Origin: Megamerina dolium
Lineage: Eukaryota; Arthropoda; Insecta; Diptera; Megamerinidae
Assembly: GCA_963854835.1 (NCBI GenBank)
Contig: OY978530.1
Location: 14,016,109 to 14,080,108 of the forward strand
Direction: 5' to 3'
DNA: 64,000 nucleotides
Shown in pieces: positions 12,451-23,426 of the stretch (its first letter is position 1; every line of letters starts with the position of its first letter). A model generated the notes under the pieces. That model was not told where the DNA came from. It did not search any database and saw only the letters and a program-made list of their open reading frames with translations. A program made the translations under genes and the position numbers.

Positions 12451-12641
12451 TTTGCAAACGATATTATTATTTTGTTTATTTTTTTTTTTCTAAAAAAAAA
12501 AAAATCACCGAAATAACTCACTAAGTTTCTTAGCGTCTTTTCGCAAAATATTAAAAATTTTTTTTTACCGAAAACAATCACTTTTCCGACTCTATCAAAC
12601 ACGTCCACTCTTACTGGTGACTTTCACGGAATGGGAAAGAT

Positions 12642-13826
12642 GGTTCAACAATCCCCCTGGACGCTTGACTAGCAACTTCCGCTATCTTGCTATCTAACGT
12701 GGAGGGTGTGACAACAATCTCTAAAGACGCATTACGGACACCTTCCATTTCAACTGGCCTACTTTTAGTAAAATTTTGGGGTTCCCGGTTTATTGGCAGT
12801 ACCTGGGCCCCCCGTAGTTTCACTGGGTTTTTTCCCATTCTTTGCGTTTACAACAGTCGGCGATCCTGTGTTCCGGCTTCTTACAGAAAAAAATTTGGTC
12901 TCAGATTTCCACCTTTGCTTCCTTGACCTTCCTTACTAGGTGCAGGTGTTTGATTGCCTTTTCCTTATGACCTCTTGTTGCTAAAAGGTGTGCATGACAA
13001 ATTGAACTCATGTCCGTATTTTTTACACTTTATGTATTTTATACACTTTTTTCTCTTAAAACAGTCGTCTCTGGTGTGCCCTTTTTTGTCGCAGAAGGAG
13101 CAGGTAGGAACTGTCCTTTGGCTATTTTAGGAACTTACGTTATTATTTTGATATTTGTTCATTCCGAGTGGTATCTTGTCATTTCTGTTCTGGTAAAATG
13201 CCACTATATTACTGGCGTCAGTCTGGTGGACGTCGTTTGAATATAGTGCTCCCATATTAAACTGATTGAATCGCTGTCCTATTTCGAGCAGAATACCCGT
13301 GTTTACGGCCTCCTCTACTAATTCTTCTAACGTGCTCGTCTTACTTAGCATTTAACAATGGGTCTTGAAGGCATGATATAAAAGATGTCCTCGTATACTC
13401 GTCTAGCTCTTTTAACAACGCTTGTCCTCCGATCCCACCGTATCTTTTCTGAATACACTGTATCGCCGTGGGTTTTAAATCTCCTAATCTCCTTGCAAAA
13501 ACACGTATATCTTTCTGAGGTAGTTGGCGTGCGACTTTTATTTGATGCGTGAGTGGTTCCAGGCGAACGGTCTTCAAATATGTGTTTCGCAGAAGTGTAT
13601 ACGATTCTTCTATATTAGCGAATTTCTTACTTAGCACCAAGTTATAGCATCACCATATAGTCGCTGTTTTATACAGGCTACGAAATCTTCCAACTCGTCG
13701 GGTTTTATTGCTTTTCGTGCTAATTCGCACCCAGAAATAAACTGGTATACTTCGGTCCTCAAATCTTTAGACTCCGCTCCAGTGAGTACTGAGATTTTTC
13801 GCAGTATCCTACCGGCTGCGCCAAAA
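12642..13826 (-). pseudogene. Gypsy B gag region with tRNA-Ser-type primer-binding site
   Basis: On the minus strand, directly after the LTR, lies TGGCGCAGCCGGTAGGAT (13823-13806), which matches the 3' end of tRNA-Ser and is a candidate primer-binding site. Gag follows from about 13850 to 13340 (TGAESKDLRTEVYQFISG, KPDELEDFVACIKQRLYG, then ARQLPQKDIRVFARRLGDL), a gypsy-type capsid region, broken by a frame change near 13635. Two CCHC-like zinc knuckles lie near 13070-13110 and 13015-13050 (CSFCDKKGHTRDDC; CKKYGHEFNLSC). The gag tail near 12640-12840 is rich in Pro/Arg/Ser and is interrupted by the Jockey element. Confidence 0.8.
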
Positions 13827-15564
13827 TGTAGAGTACTATTTTTCCACAACACTCACTAAGTACCTAACGGCTAGACTCAAGAATGTAACGCACAAGATTA
13901 GCAACTAAGCTCCTAAATATTCTTCGAGACTATCGCACTAGTTAGCTGAAATAAAACAATTATACTTTATCAATGATACTTGCGATTTTGGGTATTCGCT
14001 TTATTCCTGTTGTTACTTTCAATTTTGCACTTTTACACTAATACTGGAGGTGCTCGTAACGATCGCAGTATTTTACAATTTCTTACACGCTAGCACTTCA
14101 CACTCGGTACAAGACTCACAACTAAAAAGCCACTGCCTTCACTAAGCTGGCAGCTTATATACCACTTTTCTAATACTAGCCACATATCAATCTACCCACA
14201 TATTAATCTACCCACATACCAACATATAACATACAATAATATATTCACACCACTTGTGTGTATGTATGTATGTGTTTATGTACATGATCTATGCACTCCA
14301 CATGTGTGTATATAAAAGGTTTTCCATTAGGGACATAACAATTTCGTATCTTTATATGAACGCACCCTTAAACTTTTTTAATCAACTGTCAATGTTAAAA
14401 CGTTAGTTAAAGTCAACATTTTCATCATGGTAAAGTTCACGAACCAGCAACGTTTGCAAATTATTAAAAATTACTACCGAAATTCTGAGTCGGTGGTCGC
14501 AACTTTAAGAGCGAAAAATCATCTTCAGCTCATTTCTGGCTCAATGGCTTTGTCAATAAGCAAAATATGCGTTATTGGTCGGGAACAATCCCACAAGTGC
14601 TTCTTCAGACACAGTTGCACCCGCAAAAAGTTACTGTTTGGTGCGGTTTTCATGCCGGAGGTGTGATTGGGCCGTATTTTTTCGTCGATGAAAACGACCG
14701 TTATGTTACCGTCAATGGAGAGCGCTATAGTACTATGTTGGAAGATTATTTGTGGCCAGAATTGGATGAACTTAACATCAGCGATATGTGGTTTCAAAAA
14801 GACGGTGCCACTAGCTACACAGAACACTGCACAATCGATTTATTGCAAGGCAAATTCGGTGAACGTGTTATCTCGAGAAATGGTCCTGTCGAATGGCCGC
14901 CTCGTTCATGCGATCTAACACCATTGGATTTCTTTTTATAGGGCTTTATCAAGTCACTGGTCGAGGCCAACAAGCCAGCAACTTTCGACGAGCTCAAAGA
15001 CAACATCCAACGCGAAATTTCCAACGTTCTGGTCGAAATGTGTGATAGAGTGGTGGAATATTGGGTCCCAAGAATCGACCGCTGTAAACGGGCTCGTGGT
15101 GGTTATATGACCGATATCGAATTTGATTCACAAAATGTAATGCTTGCTATATATCCACAATACCTCAAATATTTCTGTGTTTTATTAATAGATAAAATTG
15201 TTATGTCCCTAATGGAAAACTCTTTATTACTTGAGAAAACAACTTTTTGATATTCACACACGTGAGTAGTCCGCGTGATTTTAGTTATCATGGAATGTCT
15301 AAACATGTATGCTTACGTAAGTGCAGAACTACGAATTGTGTGGGAAAGTGCTTTGTCAACATTTTCACACCCAACTGCAACTCAGTTGGCTCAATGTTCT
15401 GGCATTCCACAATTATAAGTAATATTAGTATGGATTGTGTATATCACAACTTCGAGCAATGTTGGTATGTGTATGGACAAATATGTATGTATTTCACAAT
15501 TTCGGGAAATATGTCGCGAGGCAAAATATGCATATGTGCATATTTCATATTTTGGCTCGCAACA
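13827..15564 (-). repeat. Gypsy B 5' LTR, interrupted by a mariner
   Basis: Minus-strand limits are TGTT (15564) and TACA (13827), immediately before the primer-binding site. The LTR matches a solo LTR of the other orientation at 60286-61625 and a short fragment at 27656-27845. Without the mariner at 14315-15227 it is about 0.82 kb. A TATATAAGCTGCCAGC stretch (minus strand, near 14150) could be a TATA box, with AATAAA-type signals further downstream. The element's 3' LTR is not seen: the pol region was lost through the duplications on the left. Confidence 0.85.
14315..15227 (+). mobile_element. DD41D mariner-like transposon, internally deleted
   Basis: Inverted termini share TTTTCCATTAGGGACATAACAAT, with TA at both edges (14313-14314, 15228-15229). 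The transposase starts at 14427 (MVKFTNQQRLQIIKNYYRN, a helix-turn-helix start), loses roughly 130 residues, and resumes at about 14526 in another frame with HFWLNGFVNKQNMRYWSGT. The first catalytic Asp (normally SDEAHF) reads SSSAHF. The second (QKDGATS) and third (LTPLD) are present with 41 residues between them, which places it in the DD41D group. A stop follows at 14939. The related LTR at 60.6 kb is an empty site, which confirms the insertion. Confidence 0.9.
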
Positions 15565-15790
15565 GATGTTAGACTCTTGTGATATATATTTAAACAGTAG
15601 TTCCTCCAATACATCTGATAAAGAGGAAAGAGTCACATGTGAAATATAATCTACTATGGAATAATATAATCTAGAATTTTTCGGCAATAGGCTGTTTTTG
15701 TAGAATGATGAAATAGTTTGCCGCTATCCTCTTCTAAATTCACTGGTTATTTAGTGAAAATGAAAGAGCATGATTTAATGTTTGTAATAT
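15565..15790. other. Unassigned AT-rich spacer
   Basis: This stretch lies between the outer edge of the gypsy B LTR and the tail of RTE fragment B. No ORF, repeat or element signature was recognised. It may be the host or older element DNA into which gypsy B inserted. Confidence 0.4.
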
Positions 15791-16421
15791 TTACTTACTT
15801 ATGTGGCCATAACAACCGAATATCGATTTAGGCCGAATATAATATGCTTCGCCAGCCATCTCTGTTCTTCGCTAGCTGGCGCCAGTTAGAAATTCCAACC
15901 GCCGTCAGGTTCTCCAGTACTTGGTCTTTCAACCGGAGGTTTGGTCTTCCTCTTCTGCGTCGTCCTCCAGCGGGTTCCGAATATAACACCTTCTTAGTTG
16001 GAGCGTGTTCTTCCATACGCTCGACATGAACTAGCCAGCGCAGCCGCTGGATTTTGATGCGCTTTACTATGTCAATATCGGCATACAGCTCGTACAGCTC
16101 ATGGTTGTACCTTATTCGGTACTCGTCACCAACGCAAATAGGTCCAAAGATCTTGCGTAGGACTTTTCTCTCGAAAACCCCAAGCAGTCGCTCATCCAAG
16201 GTGGAATTTGTCCAGGCTTCAGCGCCATATGTTAGGACAGGCATGATGAGAGACTTGTAGAGTGTAGTTTTCGTTCTTCGAGAAAGAGCTCGACTTCTCA
16301 ATTGCTTACTTAGCCCAAAGTAGCACCTGTTTGCAAGAGTGATCCTACGCAATATCCCCAGGCTGATGTCATTACTGCTGTTAATTCTTCTTACTACTTC
16401 AAAAGCGTAGTTTTCAACAGT
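15791..16421 (-). mobile_element. RTE-clade fragment B, 5' truncated
   Basis: The minus strand encodes only the C-terminal RT region of the RTE family (FGLSKQLRSRALSRRTKT, ERKVLRKIFGPICVGDEYRI, RRRRGRPNLRLKDQVLENLT) and ends in the shared tail (reverse complement of TTACTTACTTATGTGGCCAT). The 5' end is truncated in the sequence around ACTGTTGA; an internal deletion of about 24 bases lies near 16390. It has the normal sequence at the place where copies A and C carry foldback scars, so it belongs to the D-like lineage. 5' truncation is the usual result of incomplete reverse transcription. Confidence 0.9.
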
Positions 16422-17119
16422 AATAATTTGTAATAATATATATTAATAAAACTATTTAGTTAAAATATACAAATATATGAGAAATTATTTTTTTATATAT
16501 TTGTACCTAATGTATGTTTCGATTGTTGAACTAAAACACTTAAATGTTAAAAATAAAATATAAACTGTTTATGAAATGTTGAAAAGGTTGTCTTTTACCC
16601 TTCTTTTATTTAACCATTTAGATTATCTACAGTTTTGATATGGCCAATCTAGACTTGTTATTTTTGAAGTCCTGGCAACACTGTATTGAATGTGTATTGA
16701 ATGTGACAATAACATTTTCAGTATGTGTCTGACTGTGAGGCATGTGTGACTTATGTTTGCACGTGCGCATGTACACTCTATCGCTTTTATATCGTTGAGC
16801 ATACGTATTGTATTGTGTTTGCCTAACATTTTACTTGCATTAATCGTCATTATTCTTATATTATTCGCTGGTTGCTCTCTCTCTCTTTCTCTCTCAACAC
16901 GCAAACACTATCTATTGCCTTGAAACATTGAATCATGATCTATTGCTTTGTATCGTTGTACATACGTTAATTTCTTTCTCATTCTCCCTTTTTTTATGCC
17001 ACATATTTCTTCATACTCATATAACGAAATGTGCTTTAAAAATTGTCGCAAATGGAGTATGAAGTTTCCGATTTCGGCATAAAAAAAAACCAGCGTGTAA
17101 AAAGGTAAAAACACTTCAA
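16422..17119. other. Intergenic stretch without recognised gene
   Basis: AT-rich DNA with short microsatellites (a CT run near 16875) and two loosely similar segments around 16775 and 16950. No ORF of note. It may contain decayed sequence upstream of the capsid-like gene that begins at 17120, but no second gene of a Polinton-like element (DNA polymerase B, integrase, protease, ATPase) was recognised. Confidence 0.4.
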
Positions 17120-17542
17120 ATGGCTTCGAATGATATATTTAACAATATGCAACAACTTTTTTATGATGGAAGTATAATAAAAAAGGATAAAAAAAAAAAT
17201 AAATAAGCGTATCAACAATCATATAAAAATAATGATGAAATTAGAATACCTATTCATAATCAATACTTCTACATTCTACCATCGGAAAGTATGATCTATA
17301 TTGAAGGAACTACTACACTTGTTGGAACGATAACTGTATATCGTATTTATTTGATGAATTTCGTTATAAAATGAATGGCATTGAAATTGATCAAACCCGA
17401 CATTTAGGGATTGCAACTACAAAGAAGGTTTTTACTTCTCTATCACCTAATGAGAGTACCGTGATGATCAATGCTGGTTGGAGCGCTTCTGATGATACTG
17501 AAATAACCATTGGACAACATAATTTTTGCGTATCTTTAAAAC
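17120..17542 (+). pseudogene. Double-jelly-roll capsid-like gene remnant, 5' part
   Basis: An ATG at 17120 opens 28 codons ending in a poly-A run and a stop. The coding signal then continues in a second frame (NNDEIRIPIHNQYFYILPSE, IYIEGT) and from about 17327 in a third frame (YLFDEFRYKMNGIEIDQTR, SLSPNES, INAGWS). The order and wording of these blocks match the double-jelly-roll domain proteins found in many insect genomes and in Polinton/adintovirus-type elements, where they form the major capsid. The gene is broken by at least two frameshifts and by RTE copy C at 17543. The family match is from memory of conserved motifs, so it is an inference. Confidence 0.62.
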
Positions 17543-20285
17543 GAAAATCTCCTCGGTTAGAGGTTGTGCGTTGGGTTTGGGACCCGCCACATAAACAATC
17601 CTCCCAGTGAATGATACAAAAATGCCTCGGAAACGGAGGGCATTGTTAATGATTTACGGATATACACCTAGAATGACCGGACCCTTTATAGGGAGGGTGC
17701 CTCTATCCACCTGGCTGATGTCCTCGAGAAATACAGAACTGACATCACCGCTCTCCAGGAAATGCGATGGACGGGACAGGGCTGCTCCAAAAGAGCGTCC
17801 TGTGACATCTACTACAGTTGCCATGCTGAAAGGCACGAATTAGGATGCGGATTTTTGGTCAGTAAGAGACTACAACACCTTGTCTCACATTTCAAGCCTG
17901 TGAATGAACGGCTGGCCATAATCCGCATCAGGGCAAAATTGTTCAGCATCAGCCTTATATGTGCCCCGATGGATGAAGAGGACAATGTGACCAAGGAGAG
18001 CTTCTTTCAGCGCCTCGAAGAAGCAAGCTTACGACTGCTGCCCCCGCCACTATATCAAAATTGTGCTTGGCGACTTTAATGCCAGGGTGGGCAAGGAAGG
18101 TACCTTTGGTCCAACTGTCGGAAAATTCAGCCTCCACCAGAACATCTCCAAAAACGGAATGGGGCTGTTCGACTTCGCCGCAGCACGAAACATAGTAATT
18201 GGTGATACCAGATTCCAGCATCTCGACATCCACAAAGCGACATGGCTATCTCCACATCAAAGAACAAGAAATCAAATTGATCATGTGGTGATTGACGGAA
18301 GGCATATTTCCAGTGTAATGGACGTGAAATCATCCCGTGGTGCCAACATCGACTCGTTGCAGCTAAGGTGCGCACACGTTTATGTGTCGCAAATAACAAG
18401 AGAAGTCCCACACAGAGAAAGGTCGACGTCAGTAAGCTGCGATCACCAGAGACAACAGATGCATTTGCCACTCGACTATCGGGTCTGCTTATGCAGAACA
18501 CACCCCCACTTGATGGTACATGCGCACGGTGGACACATATATCCCACTCCATAACTACTGCTGCCGAAGAGGTAATCGGTTACTACCAGCCTCTGAGGAA
18601 TGAGTGGTATGATCAGGAGTGTCGCGACTTTACCGCAGAGAAAGACGCCGCCTACAGAAGAACCCTGCGTGCAGGCGCAACGCGAGCTGTTAAGGAGCGG
18701 TACAGAGAAAGACAGAGTGCAGAGGGACGTCTTTTTAGGCCCAACAAAAGAAAACAATAAAGACACGAGTGTGAGGAAATAGAGACGTGCGGCGACAGGA
18801 AATAAACTCAGAATTTTTCGAGAAGATCAAGCGCCTGAGTGGCGGTTTAAATCCCGGAGCCTTTTCTTGTTGTTACGGAAATGGGAGTCTGGTGACAGAT
18901 GTCCAGAGTGTACTGGGTCTATGGAGGGAATACTTCTCGACGTTACTGAATGGCGATGCTACGAAGAATTCCGCCAGTGGAGGAGATTGCCCGATAACCC
19001 CAAATACAGATGATGGTGTTGATGTTCCACAACCCGACTATGACGAGGTTGAAACGGCCATTTTAAGGCTGAAGAACAACAAGGCTGCAGGTGCTGATGG
19101 CCTGCCTGCCGAGTTGTTTAAGACCGGAGGCGACGAAATCGCCATGGACCAGATTTTCACACTGCGCCAAATCCTGGAGAAGACCCAGGAGAAACAGATC
19201 TGCACACGCCACCTATTTGTTGATTATAAAGCCGCTTTCGACAGTTCGGTAAGGGATTCCTGCAAAGCTCATTCGAGTCTGCATAACTCCTGTTGTGCAG
19301 TGAAAATGGGAAAGGACCTCTCCGCACCGTTTAATACCGAACGGGGTTTCAGACAAGGTGATTCGTTATCGTGCGACTTCTTCAATCTTATGCTGGAGAA
19401 AATAATACGAGCTTCGGATCTACTACATAATAACACTCTCTTCAACAAAGGTGTCATGCTGTTGGTGTATTATGACGATATTGACATAATCGGCAAGAAC
19501 ACTCGAGCAGTCAGTGCAGCATTCTCAGATTTGGAAAGAGAGTCGCTTGGGATGGGTCTTACGGTGAACGAGGACAAGACGAAGTATCTAGTGTCAACAA
19601 ACAAAGAGTCCCGGCGTCTTGGACAGCACGTCACTGTTGACAACTACGCTTTTAAAGTAGTACGGGACTTGGTTTATCTTGGAACCAGCATTAACAGCAG
19701 TAATGACGTCAGCTTGGAGATCATGCGTAGGATAACTCTTGCTAACAGGTGTTACTTTGGGCTGAGTAAGCAATTGAGAAGTCGAGCCCTCTCTCGAAGA
19801 ACGAAAACTACACTCTACAAGTCTCTCATCATGCCTGTCCTAACATATGGCACTGAAGCCTGGACAATTTCCACCTCGGATGAGCGAATGCTTGGAGTTT
19901 TCGAGAGAACAGTTCTACGCAAGATCTTTGGACCTATTTGCGTTGGTGGCGAGTACCGAATAAGGTACAACCATGAGCTGTACGAGCTGTATGCCAACAT
20001 GACCTATCCAACATGACCTATCCAGCGGCTGCGCTGGATAGGTCATGTTGAGCGAATGGAAAAACACGCTCCAGCTAAGAAGGTGTTATATTCGGAACCC
20101 GCTGGAGGACGACGCAGAAGAGGAAGACCAAACTTCCGGTGGAAAGACCAAGTACTGGAGAACCTGACGGCGCTTGGAATTTCTAACTGGCGCCAGCTTG
20201 CGAAGAACAGAGATGGCTGGCGAAGCATGATATTTTCGGCCTAAATCGATACTCGGTTGTTATGGCCACACAAGTAAGTAAGTAA
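17543..20285 (+). mobile_element. RTE-clade element, decayed copy C, with 13-bp target duplication
   Basis: It is flanked by GTATCTTTAAAAC at 17530-17542 and 20286-20298. The element starts inside the 5' UTR (GAAAATCTCC...) and ends in GGCCACACAAGTAAGTAAGT. The endonuclease is frameshifted; the RT is open for 409 codons (18787-20016) but lacks RT blocks between about 19136 and 19145, and its catalytic box reads YYDD (near 19465) instead of YADD. It shares with copy A the altered sequence at the end of the endonuclease, the stops near 18758 and 18800, and the foldback scar. It therefore could not encode its own mobility and was probably moved in trans. Confidence 0.93.
20009..20050. repeat. 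Foldback scar in RTE copy C, plus a 14-bp tandem duplication
   Basis: Two perfect 18-base arms (20009-20026, 20033-20050) flank GGCTGC, exactly as in copy A. In addition AACATGACCTATCC occurs twice in tandem (19996-20009, 20010-20023), only in this copy. The inverted repeat is therefore inherited with copy A's lineage and the tandem copy is a later change. Confidence 0.9.
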
Positions 20286-20298
20286 GTATCTTTAAAAC

Positions 20299-20465
20299 AT
20301 CTTTTGGGTTTCGCTGAAGATTATAAAAAGGTGATATTAAATGCAAAGTATGAGTTAATACTTTTTCGATCAAAAACTTATGAAGGTATAGGTGCTGTAG
20401 CTGTAGCTGCTGAGAATAATGAAATTATTAACCAAACACTATCTCTGACTACAAACCATTTATAG
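20299..20465 (+). pseudogene. Double-jelly-roll capsid-like gene remnant, 3' part
   Basis: Directly after the RTE C target duplication an open stretch resumes in the frame that was interrupted at 17542 (HLLGFAEDYKKVILNAKYEL, ILFRSK) and stops at 20463. The phrase LLGFAEDYKK is typical of the second half of the first jelly roll in this family. Less conserved similarity may continue to about 20540. The rest of the domain, about half of the usual protein, is missing, and a gypsy RT fragment follows. It is not in frame with any neighbouring gene. Confidence 0.6.
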
Positions 20466-20542
20466 AATATTAAATTGCCTAATCGGATTTCAGAACTCTA
20501 GAAAATGCGTTTATTGTGATCTCACGGATGTAAAAGTTCATC

Positions 20543-21208
20543 TAAATCAATAAGCAAGTAAACTAAATGTTGGAAGACGACATAATTATTCCCAGCTCAT
20601 CGCCCTGGAATTCTCCCATAATTTTGGTGCCAAAGAAGGTGGGAGAAGATGGTAAAAGAAAATGGAGGCTAGTAGTAGATTTCAGGAAATTAAATGACGC
20701 CACCATTAAACAAGTTTTTCCCATTCCCCGCATCGATGAAATATTAAACCAGCTAGGTCATTATAGATATTTCACTACACTTGATTTGGCCAGTGGGTAT
20801 CATCAAGTGTTATTGAAAGAATCAGACAGAGAAAAAACAGCGTTTAGTACAGGTGTTGGGCACTATGAATTTAATAGAATGCTTTTCGGCTTGACAGGAG
20901 ACCCTGCCACCTTCCAAAGACTAATGAACCATGTACTAACAGGACTTCAAGGTATAGATTGTTTTGTGTATTTGGATGACATCGACTTGCAGCTAAATAT
21001 ATAAAAGTGCCAGTTTCTACGAAAAGAGATAATTTAACTAGGCCATAAATGCACTGAGTAAGGAGCGTTACCAGACCCTGGTAAAGTAGAATGTGTTAAA
21101 AATATTCCTGGGCCAAAAAATAAGAAAGATGTTCGGGCATTTTTAGGTTTAGCAAATTATTACCGAAAATTTGTTGAGAATATGGCTAGTGTGGCATTGC
21201 CAATCAAT
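20543..21208 (+). pseudogene. Gypsy A RT fragment, plus-strand copy
   Basis: A clean RT frame runs to 21004 (SSPWNSPIILVPKKVGEDGK, FTTLDLASGYHQVLLKESDR, and YLDDIDL at the catalytic box). Degraded frames follow, ending with FLGLANYYRKFVENMASVAL, the start of the RT thumb/RNase H region. 20543-20944 is nearly identical to the reverse complement of the left edge of the window. Both ends are broken: it is joined to the capsid remnant on the left, and the match ends at about 21208. Confidence 0.85.
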
Positions 21209-21660
21209 TTTCTTTCCCCTTTCCTTCCCTTTATAATATCATTTTTGCCAACAATAAAATAAAATATTGATATATACGAAAATACTTAAAATTTCTCAAT
21301 TAATATCTTACAAGAACATAGGGTTCCTCAAGAAATATAGGTAACCTAAAGTAATAGCTGAAGACGAAACCCGGAAGTAAGAGTTTGTGGACAAAGTGCA
21401 GCATCTACACTGGAAGACCAAAAAAAAAAATATACAGTTTTCCGAAGGGATTAAGATTAAATAGAGAGAGAGAGACAAAAGGGTCAAAGCAATAAAGAAC
21501 TAAAATAATTACATATGAAACAAAAGAAGTTATGGAATTAATGTAAAAATTTGGGAGGAATATCATTAAAAACTTAATAAGGAATATATAAGTATAGTAA
21601 ATATCTTAAGGAAAATTACAATTAGAGGGTTAGAAATATACAGTAAATACAGTATATATA
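21209..21660. other. AT-rich stretch, no gene seen
   Basis: Low-complexity and purine-rich DNA with no ORF of note and no recognised repeat. Short A and GA runs lie at 21421-21430 and 21464-21474. Confidence 0.4.
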
Positions 21661-21672
21661 TTTACATATATA

Positions 21673-21753
<81 letters not shown>

Positions 21754-21816
21754 ATATATGTATATGTATATATATGTATATATATATATATGTGTATATA
21801 TATATGTGTATATATA

Positions 21817-21881
<65 letters not shown>
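21661..21881. repeat. (TA)n array, interrupted
   Basis: More than 200 bases of TA/ATGTAT repeats. The long Ile/Tyr peptides it can encode on both strands are artefacts. It borders a mariner remnant whose sequence is repeated after the next array. Confidence 0.9.
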
Positions 21882-21886
<5 letters not shown>

Positions 21887-22096
21887 TTGCCATTGTTCGG
21901 ACTTTCAAATATATTCAATTTAGAACATTACGGATGTGAAATTTTGATAAAAAAAAAATTGAGAAAAATATGGTTCTATAGATGGTTTTGTATTTCACAA
22001 CCAAAACTGTGCTTTAATCATTTTTGAATTTTTAAATGAAAACATATTGATGTAATTGACACGAATTTTGATCGAGTAATATTTCCAATTCTTCTA
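21882..22096 (-). repeat. Mariner remnant block, copy 1
   Basis: This 215-base block begins with GGCTTGCCATTGTTCGGACT and is repeated almost exactly at 22286-22495. On the minus strand its far end reads [13 protein letters not shown], resembling the region after the helix-turn-helix of a mariner transposase. A (TA)n array precedes each copy, so array and block were duplicated together. Confidence 0.65.
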
Positions 22097-22768
<672 letters not shown>

Positions 22769-23414
22769 AATGTACTCACCTAAGCATCGCCGAATACTAT
22801 ATAAATTTAGCATCGTCATATCAGGTATCGTCAGTATTGTATGCGTAAAAACGAGTAATATCGTTTGGTATTCATTGCTTATCCTCTTTTATACACAAAA
22901 ATTGGTTCTTGAACAACCTCAAATCATAAGATATCGCGTGGAAATGTGTATTTTCGCCAATTTGAATTTAAAAGTGCGACGACGCTGCTGAAATAGTAGT
23001 CGTTAATTTTGTTTGTAATTACCGATTACACAATTCTAATTACTTTTGCGAGTAACTTATAATAGACGACAGTTTAAAAAATTCAAAAACTAAAAAATAA
23101 GGCAAAAACATAAAACGTTTAATATTTGTTAACCCCTTTTTAATGTTTTGTGAAATTTAAAGTCCAATAATAACACATTACTTTGATTTATATATTTGCT
23201 AAAATACAAGTAATCAAAAAGAATAACTTCATACATGGTATATTCCACTTCAAGAATAAAATTAAATGCCGCTGTTGCCATACGTATATTTTTACTTATC
23301 TGATTATTAAAAAATCGCCTAAAATTTCCTAAATGACTACGTAAATATATTTACAATTTTGATATAATATAATACTGACACAAAGAAAAAGATATATATA
23401 TATATACAAATGTG
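22769..23414. other. AT-rich stretch, no gene seen
   Basis: No coding similarity was recognised. It contains a short ORF of 73 codons without family resemblance and ends at the target duplication of the full-length RTE element. Confidence 0.4.
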
Positions 23415-23426
23415 TTATATATTAAT

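Larger units (their letters stand above)
8084..12630 (-). mobile_element. Full-length Jockey-clade element with 11-bp target duplication
   Basis: The element reads right to left: 5' UTR (from 12630), ORF1, ORF2, 3' UTR, poly-A (poly-T at 8084-8097). The target duplication ATGGGAAAGAT is present at 8073-8083 and 12631-12641. The target was the gag/protease junction of the minus-strand gypsy B element, so both lie in the same orientation. The total length of about 4.5 kb fits Jockey elements. Frameshifts interrupt ORF1 and ORF2, so this copy should be inactive. It is probably the source of the two partial duplicates on its left. Confidence 0.93.

Noticed and set aside
22770..22991. A 73-codon small gene
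   Set aside because: No family resemblance, no flanking signals, and AT-rich surroundings; indistinguishable from a chance ORF.
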